64,000 bases of DNA from Pratylenchus scribneri (Eukaryota > Nematoda > Chromadorea > Rhabditida > Pratylenchidae), in assembly GCA_030063045.1 (NCBI GenBank), contig JAQSEB010000155.1, positions 1,471,668 through 1,535,667 of the forward strand, in the 5' to 3' direction. Position 1 is the first letter of the stretch, and every line of letters begins with the position of its first letter. The notes below the pieces were generated by a model. The model ran no database searches. It was not told where the DNA came from and worked only from the letters and a program-made list of their open reading frames with translations. The position numbers and the translations under genes were made by a program. Below, piece after piece: positions 55,401-64,000 of this stretch.

Positions 55401-58400
55401 TATGGTTAGGATAGGGGGCCTGGGGATTACTGTTGACAAAAGAAAAAGAAAACTAAGATAGATTAGAAAAACCAGAGGAAATTAGAGAAAAAATAGCCAT
55501 TAGATATTGGCTAGAAAAATTTTAAAAATTTCAGATAAGCCAATAGGTATCGAATTAGCCAATGGATATCGGCTTACCGCATAGGTATGGGCTAAGCGCT
55601 AGGGTATGGGCTAGGGTTAGGGGTTAGGGTTAGGGTTAGGTAGGTAGGTAGGGGATAAATTTTGAAAAATCAAAAAAAATCGAGAAAAAATAAGAAAAAT
55701 CGTGAAAAAACATGGAATTTCCCTAGGCAATTTTCAAAATAAAAAAGGAAAAAATTTAAAAAAATTCGCTCTGGCCAGCCTGACGGCATGGCCAGTCTAG
55801 AAAAATTCTTTTTGGGAAAAAAGAGCCGAAAAAAATCAATAAAAAAAAGCCAGAAAAAAGGAGGCTTGAAAAACTAAGAAATTCGATCAAAAAAATGAAA
55901 AAATTAGATTAGAAAATTGGAAAAAAAAATTAGAAAAAGACTAGAAAATGGAGATTAGAAATAGACTAAGAAAGTTAGATTAGAAAAGAGTACTGTAAAG
56001 AGAGAAGAAGAGGAGAAAAAAGGAGCAGACAGGTAAGTGTATGATTAGTGGGGGATACTGTAGAAAAAATGGGCGAATAGGTAAGGAATTTAGGGGCTAT
56101 GGTTAGGATAGGGGGCCTGGGGATTACTGTTGACAAAAGAAAAAGAAAACTAAGATAGATTAGAAAAACCAGAGGAAATTAGAGAAAAAATAGCCATTAG
56201 ATATTGGCTAGAAAAATTTTAAAAATTTCAGATAAGCCAATAGGTATCGAATTAGCCAATGGATATCGGCTTACCGCATAGGTATGGGCTAAGCGCTAGG
56301 GTATGGGCTAGGGTTAGGGGTTAGGGTTAGGGTTAGGTAGGTAGGTAGGGGATAAATTTTGAAAAATCAAAAAAAATCGAGAAAAAATAAGAAAAATCGT
56401 GAAAAAACATGGAATTTCCCTAGGCAATTTTCAAAATAAAAAAGGAAAAAATTTAAAAAAATTCGCTCTGGCCAGCCTGACGGCATGGCCAGTCTAGAAA
56501 AATTCTTTTTGGGAAAAAAGAGCCGAAAAAAATCAATAAAAAAAAGCCAGAAAAAAGGAGGCTTGAAAAACTAAGAAATTCGATCAAAAAAATGAAAAAA
56601 TTAGATTAGAAAATTGGAAAAAAAAATTAGAAAAAGACTAGAAAATGGAGATTAGAAATAGACTAAGAAAGTTAGATTAGAAAAGAGTACTGTAAAGAGA
56701 GAAGAAGAGGAGAAAAAAGGAGCAGACAGGTAAGTGTATGATTAGTGGGGGATACTGTAGAAAAAATGGGCGAATAGGTAAGGAATTTAGGGGCTATGGT
56801 TAGGATAGGGGGCCTGGGGATTACTGTTGACAAAAGAAAAAGAAAACTAAGATAGATTAGAAAAACCAGAGGAAATTAGAGAAAAAATAGCCATTAGATA
56901 TTGGCTAGAAAAATTTTAAAAATTTCAGATAAGCCAATAGGTATCGAATTAGCCAATGGATATCGGCTTACCGCATAGGTATGGGCTAAGCGCTAGGGTA
57001 TGGGCTAGGGTTAGGGGTTAGGGTTAGGGTTAGGTAGGTAGGTAGGGGATAAATTTTGAAAAATCAAAAAAAATCGAGAAAAAATAAGAAAAATCGTGAA
57101 AAAACATGGAATTTCCCTAGGCAATTTTCAAAATAAAAAAGGAAAAAATTTAAAAAAATTCGCTCTGGCCAGCCTGACGGCATGGCCAGTCTAGAAAAAT
57201 TCTTTTTGGGAAAAAAGAGCCGAAAAAAATCAATAAAAAAAAGCCAGAAAAAAGGAGGCTTGAAAAACTAAGAAATTCGATCAAAAAAATGAAAAAATTA
57301 GATTAGAAAATTGGAAAAAAAAATTAGAAAAAGACTAGAAAATGGAGATTAGAAATAGACTAAGAAAGTTAGATTAGAAAAGAGTACTGTAAAGAGAGAA
57401 GAAGAGGAGAAAAAAGGAGCAGACAGGTAAGTGTATGATTAGTGGGGGATACTGTAGAAAAAATGGGCGAATAGGTAAGGAATTTAGGGGCTATGGTTAG
57501 GATAGGGGGCCTGGGGATTACTGTTGACAAAAGAAAAAGAAAACTAAGATAGATTAGAAAAACCAGAGGAAATTAGAGAAAAAATAGCCATTAGATATTG
57601 GCTAGAAAAATTTTAAAAATTTCAGATAAGCCAATAGGTATCGAATTAGCCAATGGATATCGGCTTACCGCATAGGTATGGGCTAAGCGCTAGGGTATGG
57701 GCTAGGGTTAGGGGTTAGGGTTAGGGTTAGGTAGGTAGGTAGGGGATAAATTTTGAAAAATCAAAAAAAATCGAGAAAAAATAAGAAAAATCGTGAAAAA
57801 ACATGGAATTTCCCTAGGCAATTTTCAAAATAAAAAAGGAAAAAATTTAAAAAAATTCGCTCTGGCCAGCCTGACGGCATGGCCAGTCTAGAAAAATTCT
57901 TTTTGGGAAAAAAGAGCCGAAAAAAATCAATAAAAAAAAGCCAGAAAAAAGGAGGCTTGAAAAACTAAGAAATTCGATCAAAAAAATGAAAAAATTAGAT
58001 TAGAAAATTGGAAAAAAAAATTAGAAAAAGACTAGAAAATGGAGATTAGAAATAGACTAAGAAAGTTAGATTAGAAAAGAGTACTGTAAAGAGAGAAGAA
58101 GAGGAGAAAAAAGGAGCAGACAGGTAAGTGTATGATTAGTGGGGGATACTGTAGAAAAAATGGGCGAATAGGTAAGGAATTTAGGGGCTATGGTTAGGAT
58201 AGGGGGCCTGGGGATTACTGTTGACAAAAGAAAAAGAAAACTAAGATAGATTAGAAAAACCAGAGGAAATTAGAGAAAAAATAGCCATTAGATATTGGCT
58301 AGAAAAATTTTAAAAATTTCAGATAAGCCAATAGGTATCGAATTAGCCAATGGATATCGGCTTACCGCATAGGTATGGGCTAAGCGCTAGGGTATGGGCT

Positions 58401-61400
58401 AGGGTTAGGGGTTAGGGTTAGGGTTAGGTAGGTAGGTAGGGGATAAATTTTGAAAAATCAAAAAAAATCGAGAAAAAATAAGAAAAATCGTGAAAAAACA
58501 TGGAATTTCCCTAGGCAATTTTCAAAATAAAAAAGGAAAAAATTTAAAAAAATTCGCTCTGGCCAGCCTGACGGCATGGCCAGTCTAGAAAAATTCTTTT
58601 TGGGAAAAAAGAGCCGAAAAAAATCAATAAAAAAAAGCCAGAAAAAAGGAGGCTTGAAAAACTAAGAAATTCGATCAAAAAAATGAAAAAATTAGATTAG
58701 AAAATTGGAAAAAAAAATTAGAAAAAGACTAGAAAATGGAGATTAGAAATAGACTAAGAAAGTTAGATTAGAAAAGAGTACTGTAAAGAGAGAAGAAGAG
58801 GAGAAAAAAGGAGCAGACAGGTAAGTGTATGATTAGTGGGGGATACTGTAGAAAAAATGGGCGAATAGGTAAGGAATTTAGGGGCTATGGTTAGGATAGG
58901 GGGCCTGGGGATTACTGTTGACAAAAGAAAAAGAAAACTAAGATAGATTAGAAAAACCAGAGGAAATTAGAGAAAAAATAGCCATTAGATATTGGCTAGA
59001 AAAATTTTAAAAATTTCAGATAAGCCAATAGGTATCGAATTAGCCAATGGATATCGGCTTACCGCATAGGTATGGGCTAAGCGCTAGGGTATGGGCTAGG
59101 GTTAGGGGTTAGGGTTAGGGTTAGGTAGGTAGGTAGGGGATAAATTTTGAAAAATCAAAAAAAATCGAGAAAAAATAAGAAAAATCGTGAAAAAACATGG
59201 AATTTCCCTAGGCAATTTTCAAAATAAAAAAGGAAAAAATTTAAAAAAATTCGCTCTGGCCAGCCTGACGGCATGGCCAGTCTAGAAAAATTCTTTTTGG
59301 GAAAAAAGAGCCGAAAAAAATCAATAAAAAAAAGCCAGAAAAAAGGAGGCTTGAAAAACTAAGAAATTCGATCAAAAAAATGAAAAAATTAGATTAGAAA
59401 ATTGGAAAAAAAAATTAGAAAAAGACTAGAAAATGGAGATTAGAAATAGACTAAGAAAGTTAGATTAGAAAAGAGTACTGTAAAGAGAGAAGAAGAGGAG
59501 AAAAAAGGAGCAGACAGGTAAGTGTATGATTAGTGGGGGATACTGTAGAAAAAATGGGCGAATAGGTAAGGAATTTAGGGGCTATGGTTAGGATAGGGGG
59601 CCTGGGGATTACTGTTGACAAAAGAAAAAGAAAACTAAGATAGATTAGAAAAACCAGAGGAAATTAGAGAAAAAATAGCCATTAGATATTGGCTAGAAAA
59701 ATTTTAAAAATTTCAGATAAGCCAATAGGTATCGAATTAGCCAATGGATATCGGCTTACCGCATAGGTATGGGCTAAGCGCTAGGGTATGGGCTAGGGTT
59801 AGGGGTTAGGGTTAGGGTTAGGTAGGTAGGTAGGGGATAAATTTTGAAAAATCAAAAAAAATCGAGAAAAAATAAGAAAAATCGTGAAAAAACATGGAAT
59901 TTCCCTAGGCAATTTTCAAAATAAAAAAGGAAAAAATTTAAAAAAATTCGCTCTGGCCAGCCTGACGGCATGGCCAGTCTAGAAAAATTCTTTTTGGGAA
60001 AAAAGAGCCGAAAAAAATCAATAAAAAAAAGCCAGAAAAAAGGAGGCTTGAAAAACTAAGAAATTCGATCAAAAAAATGAAAAAATTAGATTAGAAAATT
60101 GGAAAAAAAAATTAGAAAAAGACTAGAAAATGGAGATTAGAAATAGACTAAGAAAGTTAGATTAGAAAAGAGTACTGTAAAGAGAGAAGAAGAGGAGAAA
60201 AAAGGAGCAGACAGGTAAGTGTATGATTAGTGGGGGATACTGTAGAAAAAATGGGCGAATAGGTAAGGAATTTAGGGGCTATGGTTAGGATAGGGGGCCT
60301 GGGGATTACTGTTGACAAAAGAAAAAGAAAACTAAGATAGATTAGAAAAACCAGAGGAAATTAGAGAAAAAATAGCCATTAGATATTGGCTAGAAAAATT
60401 TTAAAAATTTCAGATAAGCCAATAGGTATCGAATTAGCCAATGGATATCGGCTTACCGCATAGGTATGGGCTAAGCGCTAGGGTATGGGCTAGGGTTAGG
60501 GGTTAGGGTTAGGGTTAGGTAGGTAGGTAGGGGATAAATTTTGAAAAATCAAAAAAAATCGAGAAAAAATAAGAAAAATCGTGAAAAAACATGGAATTTC
60601 CCTAGGCAATTTTCAAAATAAAAAAGGAAAAAATTTAAAAAAATTCGCTCTGGCCAGCCTGACGGCATGGCCAGTCTAGAAAAATTCTTTTTGGGAAAAA
60701 AGAGCCGAAAAAAATCAATAAAAAAAAGCCAGAAAAAAGGAGGCTTGAAAAACTAAGAAATTCGATCAAAAAAATGAAAAAATTAGATTAGAAAATTGGA
60801 AAAAAAAATTAGAAAAAGACTAGAAAATGGAGATTAGAAATAGACTAAGAAAGTTAGATTAGAAAAGAGTACTGTAAAGAGAGAAGAAGAGGAGAAAAAA
60901 GGAGCAGACAGGTAAGTGTATGATTAGTGGGGGATACTGTAGAAAAAATGGGCGAATAGGTAAGGAATTTAGGGGCTATGGTTAGGATAGGGGGCCTGGG
61001 GATTACTGTTGACAAAAGAAAAAGAAAACTAAGATAGATTAGAAAAACCAGAGGAAATTAGAGAAAAAATAGCCATTAGATATTGGCTAGAAAAATTTTA
61101 AAAATTTCAGATAAGCCAATAGGTATCGAATTAGCCAATGGATATCGGCTTACCGCATAGGTATGGGCTAAGCGCTAGGGTATGGGCTAGGGTTAGGGGT
61201 TAGGGTTAGGGTTAGGTAGGTAGGTAGGGGATAAATTTTGAAAAATCAAAAAAAATCGAGAAAAAATAAGAAAAATCGTGAAAAAACATGGAATTTCCCT
61301 AGGCAATTTTCAAAATAAAAAAGGAAAAAATTTAAAAAAATTCGCTCTGGCCAGCCTGACGGCATGGCCAGTCTAGAAAAATTCTTTTTGGGAAAAAAGA

Positions 61401-64000
61401 GCCGAAAAAAATCAATAAAAAAAAGCCAGAAAAAAGGAGGCTTGAAAAACTAAGAAATTCGATCAAAAAAATGAAAAAATTAGATTAGAAAATTGGAAAA
61501 AAAAATTAGAAAAAGACTAGAAAATGGAGATTAGAAATAGACTAAGAAAGTTAGATTAGAAAAGAGTACTGTAAAGAGAGAAGAAGAGGAGAAAAAAGGA
61601 GCAGACAGGTAAGTGTATGATTAGTGGGGGATACTGTAGAAAAAATGGGCGAATAGGTAAGGAATTTAGGGGCTATGGTTAGGATAGGGGGCCTGGGGAT
61701 TACTGTTGACAAAAGAAAAAGAAAACTAAGATAGATTAGAAAAACCAGAGGAAATTAGAGAAAAAATAGCCATTAGATATTGGCTAGAAAAATTTTAAAA
61801 ATTTCAGATAAGCCAATAGGTATCGAATTAGCCAATGGATATCGGCTTACCGCATAGGTATGGGCTAAGCGCTAGGGTATGGGCTAGGGTTAGGGGTTAG
61901 GGTTAGGGTTAGGTAGGTAGGTAGGGGATAAATTTTGAAAAATCAAAAAAAATCGAGAAAAAATAAGAAAAATCGTGAAAAAACATGGAATTTCCCTAGG
62001 CAATTTTCAAAATAAAAAAGGAAAAAATTTAAAAAAATTCGCTCTGGCCAGCCTGACGGCATGGCCAGTCTAGAAAAATTCTTTTTGGGAAAAAAGAGCC
62101 GAAAAAAATCAATAAAAAAAAGCCAGAAAAAAGGAGGCTTGAAAAACTAAGAAATTCGATCAAAAAAATGAAAAAATTAGATTAGAAAATTGGAAAAAAA
62201 AATTAGAAAAAGACTAGAAAATGGAGATTAGAAATAGACTAAGAAAGTTAGATTAGAAAAGAGTACTGTAAAGAGAGAAGAAGAGGAGAAAAAAGGAGCA
62301 GACAGGTAAGTGTATGATTAGTGGGGGATACTGTAGAAAAAATGGGCGAATAGGTAAGGAATTTAGGGGCTATGGTTAGGATAGGGGGCCTGGGGATTAC
62401 TGTTGACAAAAGAAAAAGAAAACTAAGATAGATTAGAAAAACCAGAGGAAATTAGAGAAAAAATAGCCATTAGATATTGGCTAGAAAAATTTTAAAAATT
62501 TCAGATAAGCCAATAGGTATCGAATTAGCCAATGGATATCGGCTTACCGCATAGGTATGGGCTAAGCGCTAGGGTATGGGCTAGGGTTAGGGGTTAGGGT
62601 TAGGGTTAGGTAGGTAGGTAGGGGATAAATTTTGAAAAATCAAAAAAAATCGAGAAAAAATAAGAAAAATCGTGAAAAAACATGGAATTTCCCTAGGCAA
62701 TTTTCAAAATAAAAAAGGAAAAAATTTAAAAAAATTCGCTCTGGCCAGCCTGACGGCATGGCCAGTCTAGAAAAATTCTTTTTGGGAAAAAAGAGCCGAA
62801 AAAAATCAATAAAAAAAAGCCAGAAAAAAGGAGGCTTGAAAAACTAAGAAATTCGATCAAAAAAATGAAAAAATTAGATTAGAAAATTGGAAAAAAAAAT
62901 TAGAAAAAGACTAGAAAATGGAGATTAGAAATAGACTAAGAAAGTTAGATTAGAAAAGAGTACTGTAAAGAGAGAAGAAGAGGAGAAAAAAGGAGCAGAC
63001 AGGTAAGTGTATGATTAGTGGGGGATACTGTAGAAAAAATGGGCGAATAGGTAAGGAATTTAGGGGCTATGGTTAGGATAGGGGGCCTGGGGATTACTGT
63101 TGACAAAAGAAAAAGAAAACTAAGATAGATTAGAAAAACCAGAGGAAATTAGAGAAAAAATAGCCATTAGATATTGGCTAGAAAAATTTTAAAAATTTCA
63201 GATAAGCCAATAGGTATCGAATTAGCCAATGGATATCGGCTTACCGCATAGGTATGGGCTAAGCGCTAGGGTATGGGCTAGGGTTAGGGGTTAGGGTTAG
63301 GGTTAGGTAGGTAGGTAGGGGATAAATTTTGAAAAATCAAAAAAAATCGAGAAAAAATAAGAAAAATCGTGAAAAAACATGGAATTTCCCTAGGCAATTT
63401 TCAAAATAAAAAAGGAAAAAATTTAAAAAAATTCGCTCTGGCCAGCCTGACGGCATGGCCAGTCTAGAAAAATTCTTTTTGGGAAAAAAGAGCCGAAAAA
63501 AATCAATAAAAAAAAGCCAGAAAAAAGGAGGCTTGAAAAACTAAGAAATTCGATCAAAAAAATGAAAAAATTAGATTAGAAAATTGGAAAAAAAAATTAG
63601 AAAAAGACTAGAAAATGGAGATTAGAAATAGACTAAGAAAGTTAGATTAGAAAAGAGTACTGTAAAGAGAGAAGAAGAGGAGAAAAAAGGAGCAGACAGG
63701 TAAGTGTATGATTAGTGGGGGATACTGTAGAAAAAATGGGCGAATAGGTAAGGAATTTAGGGGCTATGGTTAGGATAGGGGGCCTGGGGATTACTGTTGA
63801 CAAAAGAAAAAGAAAACTAAGATAGATTAGAAAAACCAGAGGAAATTAGAGAAAAAATAGCCATTAGATATTGGCTAGAAAAATTTTAAAAATTTCAGAT
63901 AAGCCAATAGGTATCGAATTAGCCAATGGATATCGGCTTACCGCATAGGTATGGGCTAAGCGCTAGGGTATGGGCTAGGGTTAGGGGTTAGGGTTAGGGT

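Larger units (their letters stand above)
40001..64000 (+). repeat. Homogeneous 697-bp tandem satellite with TTAGGG block (telomere-like)
   Basis: Head-to-tail array filling the last 24 kb. The marker GGTAAGTGTATG occurs at 40,001, 40,698, 41,395, 42,092 and so on, to 63,699. That distance is exactly 34 x 697, so 34 complete units show no net indel, and a 302-bp partial unit follows to the window edge. Units I compared by eye (first, second and several later ones) appear identical. Each unit has a G-rich quarter with TTAGGG hexamers and a long A/G-rich, C-poor remainder. It carries no substantial open frame, no transposase and no rRNA sequence. The canonical nematode telomere hexamer TTAGGC is absent from the unit. 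The G-rich strand reads 5' to 3' towards the right, as at a right-hand chromosome end. Telomeric or subtelomeric identity is inferred; a holocentromere-associated or dispersed satellite is the main alternative. Confidence 0.95.

Noticed and set aside
40001..64000. rDNA intergenic spacer repeats
   Set aside because: Long tandem units can be rDNA spacers, but no 18S, 28S or 5S sequence is present in or near the array.
40001..64000. CRISPR-like or coding tandem repeat
   Set aside because: Units are contiguous without variable spacers, and stops interrupt every frame I followed.
63967..64000. The window ending inside the TTAGGG block as a true chromosome end
   Set aside because: The same position lies inside every unit (offset about 270-302) and the window length is round, so this is probably where the window was cut.

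Overview
The window is nuclear DNA of an animal with very AT-rich sequence and many short introns (often 40-70 bp, with TTTCAG-like acceptors). Gene content says nematode: a receptor with the nematode-type CNGCK P-box, a DB-module/Ig/FN3 secreted protein of a family known from Caenorhabditis, and orthologues of C. elegans SYD-2 and SAD-1. Base composition and tiny introns fit a tylenchid plant parasite, most likely a root-knot nematode (Meloidogyne). The genus is inferred, not proved.

Bases 1-36,190 carry ten gene models. In order: an SMP-C2-C1 lipid-transfer protein of membrane contact sites (+); anamorsin/CIAPIN1 of the cytosolic Fe-S assembly pathway (+); liprin-alpha/SYD-2, a presynaptic active-zone scaffold (-); a nuclear hormone receptor (-); an unrecognised Ser-rich protein whose first intron appears to be GC-AG (+); an unrecognised acidic-tailed protein (-); a small secreted protein in which about a third of the mature residues are cysteine (-); a large secreted low-complexity protein (+); an IGDB-like DB/FN3/Ig protein (-); and the SAD-1/BRSK polarity kinase (-). 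SYD-2 and SAD-1 act in the same presynaptic assembly pathway and lie about 19 kb apart. Two non-coding MITE-like elements with TA target-site duplications sit in intergenic DNA.

Bases 36,190-39,890 hold no gene I can support. From about 39,890 a satellite begins with a diverged edge copy, then runs to the window end: 697-bp head-to-tail units, 34 full periods from 40,001 to 63,698 with no net length change, plus a partial 35th. Each unit carries a G-rich block with three TTAGGG hexamers, preceded by 19-bp degenerate sub-repeats that grade into that block. Each also has a 10-bp-stem hairpin, a purine-dominated A-rich half, and a consensus-like splice donor and acceptor. The G-rich strand points towards the right end of the window. 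This is the orientation expected if the array is a complex telomeric or subtelomeric repeat of a chromosome end lying to the right. It is the main candidate for an undescribed system here. CDS coordinates give the genomic span from start to stop codon, introns included; splice sites were placed by eye.
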